From NCBI RefSeq assembly GCF_007558825.1, contig NZ_VLTK01000007.1:230223-294222 (forward strand): a stretch of 64,000 bases of DNA, given 5' to 3'. This DNA comes from Brevibacterium aurantiacum. Its GTDB lineage: Bacteria > Actinomycetota > Actinomycetes > Actinomycetales > Brevibacteriaceae. Within the stretch, counting starts at the first letter, position 1. Each line of letters begins with the position of its first letter. Made by a program: the position numbers and the translations under genes. Positions 53,083-61,072 of this stretch are shown here, piece after piece. The notes under the pieces were generated by a model. That model ran no database searches. It was not told where the DNA came from and saw nothing but the letters and a program-made list of their open reading frames with translations.

Positions 53083-54840
53083 ATGAACTCCACACAGGGA
53101 AAAGCCCACGCACACGAACACACGATCTCCACCTCGGTGCTGGTCATCGGAACCGGCGGATCCGGCCTGCGCGCCGCGATCGAGGTCGCCGAATCCGGCA
53201 CCGATGTCCTCGCTGTCGGCAAACGACCCAAGGACGACGCGCACACCTCGCTGGCCGCCGGCGGCATCAATGCGGCACTGGCCACCATGGACCCCGACGA
53301 CACCTGGCAGCAGCACGCGGCCGACACGATCAAGGAATCCTATGACCTCGCCAACCCCCGCACCGTCGAAATCGTCACCCAGGGAGCCGAGCAGGGAATT
53401 GCAGACCTGGAGCGATACGGAATGGACTTCGCGAAGGAGGACGACGGTCGGATCTCGCAGCGCTTCTTCGGCGCCCACACCTGGCGTCGCACCGCTTTCG
53501 CCGGGGACTATACGGGACTCGAAATCCAGCGCACCCTCATTCATCGTGCCGAGGCCCTGAACCTCCCCATCCTCGACCGCGTCTACATCACCAAACTCCT
53601 CGTCGCCGACGGCCGCGTATTCGGCGCCTTCGGCTTCGACATCGTCGACGGCTCCCGCTACCGAATCCATGCCGACGCGGTCATCCTCGCCGCCGGCGGC
53701 CACAATCGGATCTGGCGCCGCACATCCTCCCGCCGTGACGAGAACACCGGTGACTCCTTCCGCCTGGCCGTCGAGGCCGGAGCCCGACTGCGCGACGCCG
53801 AGCTCGTCCAGTTCCATCCCTCAGGCATCATCGAACCCGAGAACGCCGCCGGCACCCTCGTCTCCGAGGCCGCCCGTGGTGAGGGCGGAATCCTGCGCAA
53901 CGGACTGGGGGAGCGGTTCATGGAACGCTACGACCCCGAACGCATGGAACTCTCCACCCGCGACCGTGTGGCCCTGGCCGCCTACACCGAGATCGCCGAG
54001 GGCCGCGGCACGGAGAACGGCGGCATCTGGCTCGATGTCTCGCATCTGCCGCGCGAGACCATCATGAGCCGTCTGCCTCGCGTGTTCCAGACGATGATGG
54101 AGACGCAGATGCTCGACATCACCCAGTCACCGATCGAGATCGCCCCGACCGCGCACTACTCGATGGGCGGGGTGTGGGTCGACCCGGTCGAGCACAGCAC
54201 CGACGTCGAGGGCCTGTGGGCCATCGGCGAGGCATCGTCCGGACTGCACGGGGCCAACCGCCTCGGTGGCAATTCGCTCATCGAACTCCTCGTCTTCGGC
54301 CGCATCGTCGGTCAGTCCGCCATCGCGTACTCGTCCGATCTGGAGGCGCAGGTGCGGTCGCAGTCTGCCATCGCCGAGGCGCGGGCTGAGATCGATGATC
54401 TCCTGTCCTCCGAGGGGACCGAGAACGTCAGGGCTCTGCAGCGCGAGATCCGAAATCTTATGACCGCCCATGCCGGAGTCGTCCGCGATGAGGCTGGATT
54501 GTCGGAAGGGCTCGAGAAGCTCGCGTCGATCGAAGCACGCATGAGCGACGTGGGCATCCACCCCGACATCGCTGGCTACTCCGACCTCTCACACGCCTTC
54601 GACCTCAAATCCTCGGCTCTGGCAGCGCGCGCCACGCTGGAATGCGCACTCGAGCGCCGCGAGACCCGCGGCTGCCACAACCGCAGCGACTACCCCGAGC
54701 AGGATGAGAACCTGCAGGTCAACCTCGTGTGGTCGCCATCGACCGGGGTTGTGAAGGAGAGCATTCCCGCCGTCGATCCCGAGGTCGCCGAGCTCATGCG
54801 AGTCGAGGAGATCAGCCAGGTCGGCAAGCTTGTGGAGTGA
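53083..54840 (+). CDS. Fumarate reductase/succinate dehydrogenase-type flavoprotein
   Basis: A 585-residue FAD protein of the SdhA/FrdA/NadB superfamily. It has VLVIGTGGSGLRAAIEVAE (Rossmann motif), DDAHTSLAAGGINAAL (His near the flavin), TAHYSMGGVWVD with the substrate His, and GANRLGGNSLIELLVFGR. The C-terminal helical domain is present. No iron-sulfur or membrane subunit gene is adjacent, so it is either a soluble reductase/oxidase or shares partners. The sequence is closer to SdhA than to aspartate oxidase. An in-frame GTG at 53059 could be the start instead. LysR is divergent. Confidence 0.88.
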   Translation: MNSTQGKAHAHEHTISTSVLVIGTGGSGLRAAIEVAESGTDVLAVGKRPKDDAHTSLAAGGINAALATMDPDDTWQQHAADTIKESYDLANPRTVEIVTQGAEQGIADLERYGMDFAKEDDGRISQRFFGAHTWRRTAFAGDYTGLEIQRTLIHRAEALNLPILDRVYITKLLVADGRVFGAFGFDIVDGSRYRIHADAVILAAGGHNRIWRRTSSRRDENTGDSFRLAVEAGARLRDAELVQFHPSGIIEPENAAGTLVSEAARGEGGILRNGLGERFMERYDPERMELSTRDRVALAAYTEIAEGRGTENGGIWLDVSHLPRETIMSRLPRVFQTMMETQMLDITQSPIEIAPTAHYSMGGVWVDPVEHSTDVEGLWAIGEASSGLHGANRLGGNSLIELLVFGRIVGQSAIAYSSDLEAQVRSQSAIAEARAEIDDLLSSEGTENVRALQREIRNLMTAHAGVVRDEAGLSEGLEKLASIEARMSDVGIHPDIAGYSDLSHAFDLKSSALAARATLECALERRETRGCHNRSDYPEQDENLQVNLVWSPSTGVVKESIPAVDPEVAELMRVEEISQVGKLVE

Positions 54841-54874
54841 GGCAGCAGTGGAGTGAGGCAGCGTTCCTCGGGCC

Positions 54875-54912
54875 GCGAGCTCACCGCCAGAACTGTCAGG
54901 CGGTGAGCTCGC
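54875..54912. terminator. Terminator-like stem after the flavoprotein gene
   Basis: GCGAGCTCACCGCC (54875-54888) pairs exactly with 54899-54912 around a 10-base loop. It overlaps the end of the convergent small membrane protein gene, so it can serve both. Confidence 0.6.
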
Positions 54913-55192
54913 GCTTCCAATCCCCGACGAGGCTGATCAGAGTGAAGCCAGTGAGGAAGGCCGGGAAAGTGGCTAAAAGTCCGAGCCCAACGATCTCAAG
55001 GCCGGCGTCGGCGGTGCCTTTGACTAACAGAGCTCCGGTCACTGCCAGTGCCGTGGCTCCCCACGCGGTTCCCACGACCGCGCCCGGAACTCGAGGCAGA
55101 GCTTTCGACAGCATTCCTGCGATGAGGCTGAGGGTGATGGCGCTCCAGATAACTGATTCCACGTTGATCACATCACCGAATGCCCAACTCAT
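54896..55192 (-). CDS. Small membrane protein of unknown function, 98 residues
   Basis: A hydrophobic protein with about three transmembrane helices (VIWSAITLSLIAGMLS, VVGTAWGATALAVTGALLV, IVGLGLLATFPAFLTGFTLI) and a short basic tail (GDWKREL). I recognise no family. Starts at ATG 55192 or TTG 55216 are both possible; GAGGAG lies 13 bases before the first. Convergent with the flavoprotein gene. Neighbour on the left of the sigma-factor pseudogene but not overlapping it. Confidence 0.55.
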   Translation of the reverse strand: MSWAFGDVINVESVIWSAITLSLIAGMLSKALPRVPGAVVGTAWGATALAVTGALLVKGTADAGLEIVGLGLLATFPAFLTGFTLISLVGDWKRELTA

Positions 55193-55370
55193 GGGTGCCG
55201 GGAATCTCCTCTGCAATTGTGCTCGACATCGAGCGCGGAATAGCGCCGAGGACTACAATAACCGACAAGGGGCATTGAGTAAAAAATGTCTCGCATTCTG
55301 TATTGACTGTGTTACCGGTATTACCGGCGTTGTCTGCAGTGCCTACGAGTTCCGAGTCCTTGAACAACAC

Positions 55371-56281
55371 CTAGACCACGATGTCGAGAGAGACCAGGAG
55401 ATTCTCATCGGCGAGCACATCGACGGAGGCGACCCTGCCGTATGCGAACCGGAACCAGTAGAGTGCCCGAGGAGCGCCATCGACGAGGTATGCGGCAGCG
55501 GGTACGCCATCGACGTGGACCAGCCTGGTTGCCTGTGCGCGGCCGTTGAAGACTCGGGCCACGGCGTCAGGGCCGGCGACTTCGCGATCGAGGAGAGGGG
55601 CGCCGAATTCTGCGCCAGCCCCGGCCAGTCTCACTGCCGTTGGGTCGCTGCGCAGTTCGATCTCGGGATCAAGCAGTTGGAGCAGACTGCCGAAGTCTCC
55701 CTCACGGGCTGCGGAGAGGAAGGCCGTGATCGCAGACTCTTGCCTGTGTCGAGCGCTGGTGACGTCGACGCCACGCAGGCGCGCTCGTGCACGGGATGCG
55801 AGCTGGCGGGTCGCGATGGGCGTGCGGTCGACGATGGGAGCGATGTCGTTATAGGTCAGTGCGAAGAAGTCGTGCAGGACCAGCGCGAGACGCTCCAGGG
55901 CCCCAAAGTATCGAGGACAATGGTCAAGGCAGCCGCCAGATCGACCTTGAGCACGGCACTGTCTGCCGGTTGATCCGCCAGCGCTTCCTCCGCCGCTGTC
56001 TCTTCGGTCGACGCGGACCAGCGCAGGTCTTCGCGTCTCGCGGCGTCGCCGCGGATGAGGTCGATGCATACCCGGGGGGTCACCGTCGTCAACCACGCCT
56101 CGAGGTTGTCGATGGCCGCGATGTCTGCTCGTTGCAATCGAATCCACGTCTCCTGCACCGCGTCATCGGCGGCCCAAGGAGATCCCATGGTGCGGTAGGC
56201 GATGGCGAACAGCTTGGGCCGATGCAAGGAGAACTGATCGGCCACCTCGGTGAGGGGGTGGGGCGTCGAATTCGATGTCAT
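55371..56281 (-). pseudogene. SigJ-type RNA polymerase sigma factor, frameshifted
   Basis: Two overlapping frames together encode one ECF sigma factor with a C-terminal SnoaL-like domain. The first (from ATG 56281) carries region 2 (FAIAYRTMGSPWAADDAVQETWI) and stays in frame to VLDTLGP. The second continues with ERLALVLHDFFALTYNDIAPI (region 4), TPIATRQLASRARARL and the SnoaL domain to 55371. The break lies in a run of G and C at about 55898-55904; adding one base restores a single frame. It is divergent from an FAD oxidoreductase, a usual neighbour. It may be inactive, or a sequencing error. Confidence 0.8.
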
Positions 56282-56303
56282 AGCCATCCTGCCGGTGGTG
56301 ACT

Positions 56304-56330
56304 CGTCACGCTTTCGTCGTGGGAAACGAC
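56304..56330 (+). promoter_or_regulatory. Possible ECF-type promoter of the FAD oxidoreductase
   Basis: CGTCACG (56304-56310), 16 bases, then CGAC (56327-56330) resembles the TGTCACA-N16-CGTC promoters of ECF41-type sigma factors. It lies between the sigma factor pseudogene and the FAD oxidoreductase. The match is partial, so this is a suggestion only. Confidence 0.3.
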
Positions 56331-56396
56331 TCATGGGTACGTTCGGCAGACGTCGGACTGATCAGCATCCGTACCAACACCAGCCAAGGAGCAATT

Positions 56397-57716
56397 GTGA
56401 CTCTTCTGTCGACATCCATTCTTGACGAACTGCAGGCCACTGTCCAGGGACGCCTATGGTTCCCCGGCAGCTCAGATTTCGACGAGGTTCATCGACCATG
56501 GAATCGCGCCATCGACCAGGACGTCCTCGCCGTGGTCGAAGCGGTTGACGTCGGTGACATCAGCAATCTTGTTCGCTTCGCCCGGGCTCAGGGCCTGTCG
56601 ATCGCGACCCAACCGTCCGGCCATGGCGCTACCGGGCGAGCAGGCGGGGCGATCCTCTTACGAACCACCCAGCTCAACTCGATCGACATCGACCTGAGCC
56701 AGCGCACGGCCACGATCGGATCCGGTACAAAGGCCGGAGAGCTGCAGAGCGCCGCAGCCGAGCACGGACTGACGGGACTGCCGGGGAGCTCACCAGTTGT
56801 GACGGTGGCCGGAGTTGCCCTCGGCGGTGGCCTGAGCTGGTTCGGCCGGTCCTTCGGCTGGGTGGGTGACAACATCCGCGCATTCGACATCGTCGACGCC
56901 GAGGGTCAGACCCGACGGGTCACAGCGGATACGGATCCCGAGCTCTACTGGGCGCTGCGTGGCGCGGGAAGCGAACTCGTCATCGTCACCGGTCTTGAGG
57001 TCCAGCTGCACGAGGCTCCGGAGGTGTTCGGTGGGCGCCAACTCTGGCCAGCCGTCCATGCCAGAGAGGTCGCCGAGGTGTTCCGGTCGATGACAGAGAC
57101 TGCGCCGGATAATCTGAACCTGTGGCTGGAGCTCCTCAGCTTCCCCGGCGCTGACCCGATGGTCGCGATCGACTCGACCTACCTCGGGCCGGAGGCCGAG
57201 GTCCGCAGCCTGATGCGCGCGAGCGAAGCATTGCCGGCGCCGCTCTCTGACACCCGTGCACCGATGAGCGTCGCAGAACTGGGAACCATCACTGCCGAAC
57301 CGACCGACCCTGTTCCCGGCAGCTCCCGCGCGGAGCTGCTCACCACTCTGGATGATGCCGCGCTCAACGCTCTACTGGGGACCCCCATCGACCCGCTGCT
57401 ATCGGTACAGGTCAGGCACCTCGGCGGGGCGCTCGCGCGAGCAACCGACAATCCGCACGGGGCAATGAGCGAACAGTTCAGCGTCTACATGTTCGGACTG
57501 CCCATCACCGAGGAGGCCGCTGAGTCCATCACGAAGAAGCAGGCAGATCTGGCGCGGACTCTGCCGACGACCGGACGCAAGCCCGTGACGTTCCTCAACC
57601 CGAGCGAGAGTCTCGCGGATGCGCTGCCCGAAGAGTCGCTGCTGCGGCTGCGTCGGATCAAAGAGGAGCGGGACCCGGCCGGGATCTTCCGCGGGAACTT
57701 CAGCAACCTGAAATGA
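56397..57716 (+). CDS. FAD-binding oxidoreductase (berberine-bridge/6-HDNO-like)
   Basis: A 439-residue flavoprotein of the FAD-linked oxidase family. The PCMH-type FAD domain shows RPWNRAIDQDVLAVVEA, QPSGHGATG with the candidate covalent-FAD His (about residue 73) and VVTVAGVALGGGLSWFGRSFG. The C-terminus ends DPAGIFRGNFSNL, the usual BBE-like tail. I choose GTG 56397 because AAGGAG precedes it by six bases. Divergent from the frameshifted SigJ-type sigma factor that may once have controlled it. The substrate is unknown. Confidence 0.9.
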   Translation: MTLLSTSILDELQATVQGRLWFPGSSDFDEVHRPWNRAIDQDVLAVVEAVDVGDISNLVRFARAQGLSIATQPSGHGATGRAGGAILLRTTQLNSIDIDLSQRTATIGSGTKAGELQSAAAEHGLTGLPGSSPVVTVAGVALGGGLSWFGRSFGWVGDNIRAFDIVDAEGQTRRVTADTDPELYWALRGAGSELVIVTGLEVQLHEAPEVFGGRQLWPAVHAREVAEVFRSMTETAPDNLNLWLELLSFPGADPMVAIDSTYLGPEAEVRSLMRASEALPAPLSDTRAPMSVAELGTITAEPTDPVPGSSRAELLTTLDDAALNALLGTPIDPLLSVQVRHLGGALARATDNPHGAMSEQFSVYMFGLPITEEAAESITKKQADLARTLPTTGRKPVTFLNPSESLADALPEESLLRLRRIKEERDPAGIFRGNFSNLK

Positions 57717-57812
57717 GCTCGCCGTGTGTGGCGTTCAGACTGCGGGCAGCTTCCCCTCATGCGCGTCAGTCAACTGAGTCGCGGCGCGCTGACCAGATCG
57801 CTGCTCCCGCAC

Positions 57813-57975
57813 CGGCCCCAGTGTGGTCATGGCGGCCATGATGCCCATGATCATGTCCAACTCCTCACGCGGGGAGACAGCCAGGGTGATGTTCATGCCG
57901 ATCGGTGTGAGTAGGCCTGTGCCGATGGCCTGCAGTAGGCGTCCGATGAGCAGGACGCTGACGGGTAATGCCGCT
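57813..57975 (-). pseudogene. Internal fragment of an MFS drug transporter gene
   Basis: Minus-strand translation gives LPVSVLLIGRLLQAIGTGLL, then TPIGMNITLAVSP and IMGIMAAMTTLGP, the helix 4-5 region of DHA2-type transporters. No start, stop or further helices belong to it; homology ends near 57813. It is a short relic in the gap between the FAD oxidoreductase and a membrane protein gene, distinct from the MFS relic at 5443-5604. Confidence 0.75.
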
Positions 57976-58019
57976 TCATCCCGTTGCGGCGGGTAGTTTT
58001 GCTGCTGACGAGGCGGGTA

Positions 58020-58583
58020 TCAGTCCTCGTCTTCGATCTCGGCAGCCCGAGCAGCCTCGAGGCGGGCCTGTTTGAGCTTGCGCTGGCGGGTGATGGTCAT
58101 CGCCGCAATCGCAATGACCATTCCAACGATCCCGCCGATCACGATGGAACTGCCGCTGGCGCTTTGTATGGTCGACCCCAGGCCCGCCGGGAGCAAGGGG
58201 TGGCCGGTGATCTGATGGAACCCGATGGCGAAGACCCAGGCGATTGCGAACGCACCGCATGTGGCGTAGGAGATGATGAGCCGCCTCGGCGAAGAGAGCG
58301 CCGTTGCGAGGTCAAAATCGACGTTCTCACGTTTGCAGTAACTGGCCGCTGCGACACTCAACACTCCTGAGCCGAGCAGCAGAGGAAGGGTCCAGAATCC
58401 CGCTCCGATGACTGCGAAGAGAACGGCGAGGGCAAGGAAGACGTAGATGGTGAGGACCGAGCCGAACATATACGCCCGGAGGATGACATCGCGTTCGCGC
58501 TCATCTCCCATCGACGGATCGTTGAGTCCCGCGATCCGGTCGGCCAGAGCGTTGGGCCGGTGAACCTTGTCAGTGTTGCTCAT
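58020..58583 (-). CDS. Four-helix membrane protein paired with an XRE regulator
   Basis: A 187-residue integral membrane protein with about four helices (LTIYVFLALAVLFAVIGAGF, LPLLLGSGVLSVAAAS, LIISYATCGAFAIAWVFAIG, IVIGGIVGMVIAIAAMTI). Both ends are charged. Its ATG overlaps the stop of the upstream XRE gene by 4 bases. Small membrane proteins in this pairing with YgzD-like regulators are widespread but uncharacterised. It is likely a membrane stress sensor or a toxin-like partner; I have no direct evidence for either. Confidence 0.75.
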   Translation of the reverse strand: MSNTDKVHRPNALADRIAGLNDPSMGDERERDVILRAYMFGSVLTIYVFLALAVLFAVIGAGFWTLPLLLGSGVLSVAAASYCKRENVDFDLATALSSPRRLIISYATCGAFAIAWVFAIGFHQITGHPLLPAGLGSTIQSASGSSIVIGGIVGMVIAIAAMTITRQRKLKQARLEAARAAEIEDED

Positions 58584-58789
58584 GCTTCCTCCTGAAGTGA
58601 GAAGATCTCTTCGACAGTGGTGTCGAGGGAGTGTGCGATCCTCAGCGCCAGGTACACGCTGGGCGCGTAGTCGCCACGTTCGGTGGCGATGATGGTCTGA
58701 CGCGATACGCCTGTGAGCTGGGCGAGCTGGGCCTGCGTGTGGCCAGCCGCCTTGCGAACCTGTTTGAGGCTCGACGTCTGAACATCCAT
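58580..58789 (-). CDS. Small XRE-type helix-turn-helix regulator
   Basis: A 69-residue DNA-binding protein. The helix-turn-helix is TQAQLAQLTGVSRQTIIATERG (residues about 17-38) and the end, DTTVEEIFSLQEE, is typical of the YgzD/XRE minimal family. I choose ATG 58789 (MDVQTSS); a longer in-frame start exists at 58804. It overlaps the membrane protein gene (ATGA). A 41-bp palindrome 27 bases upstream is its probable operator. Confidence 0.88.
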   Translation of the reverse strand: MDVQTSSLKQVRKAAGHTQAQLAQLTGVSRQTIIATERGDYAPSVYLALRIAHSLDTTVEEIFSLQEEA

Positions 58790-58815
58790 ACTGCTTCCTC
58801 GCACCCCATCTGCAA

Positions 58816-58867
58816 TGTCAATGATTCTTTACATAAAAAGTAAAGCATCATTGACATTTTGATGTCA
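58816..58867. promoter_or_regulatory. 41-bp palindrome plus second inverted repeat: XRE operator
   Basis: Arms of 17 bases (58816-58832 and 58840-58856) match at 16 positions around ATAAAAA. They carry the half-site TGTCAATGA and its complement TCATTGACA. A second repeat, TGACAT-TTTG-ATGTCA (58852-58867), overlaps the right arm and reuses the TGACA element. The DNA is AT-rich within GC-rich surroundings. It lies between the XRE gene and the divergent gntR gene. Confidence 0.75.
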
Positions 58868-58898
58868 AGAATATTTGAACTGCAATTCCCTGATCAAT

Positions 58899-58928
58899 GA
58901 TGCATCTATCAATGTATGCATCTGATAG
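58899..58928. promoter_or_regulatory. Candidate GntR operator
   Basis: GATGCAT-N10-ATGCATC (58899-58922) is a perfect inverted repeat. A second one, CTATCA-N11-TGATAG (58906-58928), is interleaved with it. Both lie directly before the gntR start (58938), with only a GGAGGA site between, so autorepression is likely. Confidence 0.6.
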
Positions 58929-58937
58929 CGTGGAGGA

Positions 58938-59609
58938 ATGAAAGACCTGCTGACGCTCCCGTGGGAGACTACCGGCGATGCTTTCCCGATCGCTGCGCGG
59001 ATGGCTGCGTGGGCCGCCCGCGAGATCATCGAGCAGCGCTACGAGCCCGGCCAACTCCTCACCGAGGCTGAGCTCGCCGAGGCTCAGAGGGCCAGTCGCA
59101 CACCGGCTCGGGAGGCGATGCTCCAACTCGAGCGCTGGAGGCTGGTCCGCCTCGTGCCGAAGAAGGGCGCGATCGTGACCACGGTGACCCGTCAGGAGCG
59201 CCGCGACCTGCTTGCGGTGCGCGCCATGTTCGAGACCGACGCTGTCCAGGCATTGACTCTCGACAGCGACTTCGCGCCGCTGGCGGCAGACCTGCGCACG
59301 CTCCTCGACCGGCAGCAGAAGGCTCTGGACGCCAGTCATCCACTCGACTTCGCCAGTGCGGACTACGCCTTCCACGCCCGCATCATCCGCAGCGGCGGCA
59401 ACAGTATTGTCGAGGAGATGCTGACCACGATGGGCCCGCGCTTGGCCCGCCTGACCTACCAAGTGGTCATCGATCAGCCCAGTTCGCTGCACACCCTCTT
59501 CGACGAGCATGCCGAACTCACCGATCTCGCAGAACGCGGCGAGGCCAAGGGCTTCGGAAAGGTCGTGCGCGAGCACATTCAGTCCTCGCACTTCCCCGAG
59601 AACCAGTGA
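58938..59609 (+). CDS. GntR family regulator (FadR/FCD subfamily)
   Basis: A 223-residue regulator. The N-terminal winged helix includes LTEAELAEAQRASRTPAREAM (residues about 40-60) and the C-terminal FCD helical domain has metal-ligand positions in ADYAFHARII and FDEHAELTDL. ATG 58938 follows GGAGGA with unusually short spacing. Its stop overlaps the GTG start of the MFS gene by 4 bases (GTGA), so it probably controls its own operon and the MFS transporter, responding to a carboxylate. Confidence 0.9.
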   Translation: MKDLLTLPWETTGDAFPIAARMAAWAAREIIEQRYEPGQLLTEAELAEAQRASRTPAREAMLQLERWRLVRLVPKKGAIVTTVTRQERRDLLAVRAMFETDAVQALTLDSDFAPLAADLRTLLDRQQKALDASHPLDFASADYAFHARIIRSGGNSIVEEMLTTMGPRLARLTYQVVIDQPSSLHTLFDEHAELTDLAERGEAKGFGKVVREHIQSSHFPENQ

Positions 59610-60916
59610 CCTTGCAAACCGCAGCACTCAACCCAGAATCGCCAGCAGTGACTTCCGAACCCGCAACTGAAACAGCAGACCACCAGATCGCAACGACAAT
59701 CTCTCACTCCGCAGCAGCAGTGCCCCAACGCCGAGGCGGAGCTTGGCTTCGCATCGTGCCCGCCATGTTCCTGCTCGCCTGGGGTGGCAACCACTTCACC
59801 CCGCTCGTGCACATGTACGAAGAGGACGGCGGCTACGCCGTCTGGCAGGCCAACCTCCTGCTCGGAATGTACGTCGGCGGGCTGATTCCGGGGCTGCTGG
59901 TGGCCTCGGCGCTCTCAGATCGACGCGGACGCAAACCGATCCTGGTCGCCGGGACGATCGCTGCGATCATCGGCAGCGTACTTCTTGGTCTCGGTTTCGA
60001 GATCTTCTGGCTGCTGTGCCTGGGCCGCGTGCTGGCGGGGATCGGCGTAGGTGTGGCGATGTCGGTGGGCACGAGTTGGATCAAGGAACTCTCGTCCCCA
60101 CCGTTCGACCGCACGGCCGGCATCACCGCCGGCGCTCGCCGCCCCGCACTGACGCTGACTGTGGGATTCGCCATGGGTGCGGCGGCCACCGGCTGCCTGG
60201 CGCAGTGGGGGCCACTGCCCGAAATGATTCCTTACGCGGTTCACGCTGTCTTGAGCATCGCGGCACTGCTCATAGTCTTCTCTGCGCCAGAGACTCTCGC
60301 GAGGGAGCGCCGCTCGGCTCAGCACTGGTGGCGGGGCCTGCGGATTCCGCTGGTCGGCCATCGCACCTTCATCCGCCTCATCATCCCGGCCGCACCGTGG
60401 GTCTTCGCCGCAGCAGGTGTCGCCTACGCGGTCATGCCTGCTCTGGTCCAAGACACACTGGGGGAGTGGACGACCATGTACGCGACCGTGCTCACCGTCG
60501 CCACCCTGGGCGCCGGAGCACTGGTGCAGAACCTTGTCCCGCGCATCAACCGGTGGACGGGTGGGCGTGCACTCGTCGTCGGACTCACGCTCATGACACT
60601 CGGCATGGGCCTTGCGGTCGTCGCGGCGCTCGCAGCTGATCCGATCATGGCCTTCGTCGTCGCCATCGTCCTCGGCATCGCCTACGGCATCTGCGTGGTG
60701 GCAGGACTCGTCATCGTCCAGGCCATCGCGGAACCGAAGGACCTCGCAGGAATCACCGGCGTCTACTACTCGCTGGCCTACTCCGGATTCCTGCTGCCCA
60801 CGGTGCTCGCCGCCCTGCTGCCCGTCATGCCTTACGCGGTGTCGTTGGGTGCGGTCGCAGTGCTCTGTCTGCTCAGCCTCTCCGCAGTGTCACTGGCGTC
60901 GAAGGGGCGCGCGTAA
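59606..60916 (+). CDS. MFS transporter
   Basis: A 436-residue membrane protein with about 12 helices. The first 45 residues are a Thr/Ala/Ser-rich cytosolic arm. Motif A is ASALSDRRGRKPILVAG (residues about 96-112) and motif C-like sequence is absent, so uptake or export of a small metabolite is equally possible. It starts at GTG 59606, coupled to gntR. The regulator's FCD domain suggests an organic acid substrate. Confidence 0.85.
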   Translation: MTLQTAALNPESPAVTSEPATETADHQIATTISHSAAAVPQRRGGAWLRIVPAMFLLAWGGNHFTPLVHMYEEDGGYAVWQANLLLGMYVGGLIPGLLVASALSDRRGRKPILVAGTIAAIIGSVLLGLGFEIFWLLCLGRVLAGIGVGVAMSVGTSWIKELSSPPFDRTAGITAGARRPALTLTVGFAMGAAATGCLAQWGPLPEMIPYAVHAVLSIAALLIVFSAPETLARERRSAQHWWRGLRIPLVGHRTFIRLIIPAAPWVFAAAGVAYAVMPALVQDTLGEWTTMYATVLTVATLGAGALVQNLVPRINRWTGGRALVVGLTLMTLGMGLAVVAALAADPIMAFVVAIVLGIAYGICVVAGLVIVQAIAEPKDLAGITGVYYSLAYSGFLLPTVLAALLPVMPYAVSLGAVAVLCLLSLSAVSLASKGRA

Positions 60917-61072
60917 CGCCTTTGCGTCCGTCGCGACAGCGGCGCGAGCACCAGTGGCCATACTGACACCAAAGACAATCTCGTCAGTGCCTTCTGCCCG
61001 GAGCGCTTGATAGGCCTGGGATCGGCGGCCTTCTTTGCCGTGATCGCCGATGGGTGCCCGAAATCAGAACTG
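60917..61072. other. Gap between convergent genes
   Basis: One minus-strand frame (about 60920-61050) reads plausibly (QAYQALRAEGTDEIVFGVSM), but it has no start and I cannot assign it. It may be the end of a lost gene. No clear terminator stem is visible. Confidence 0.35.
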
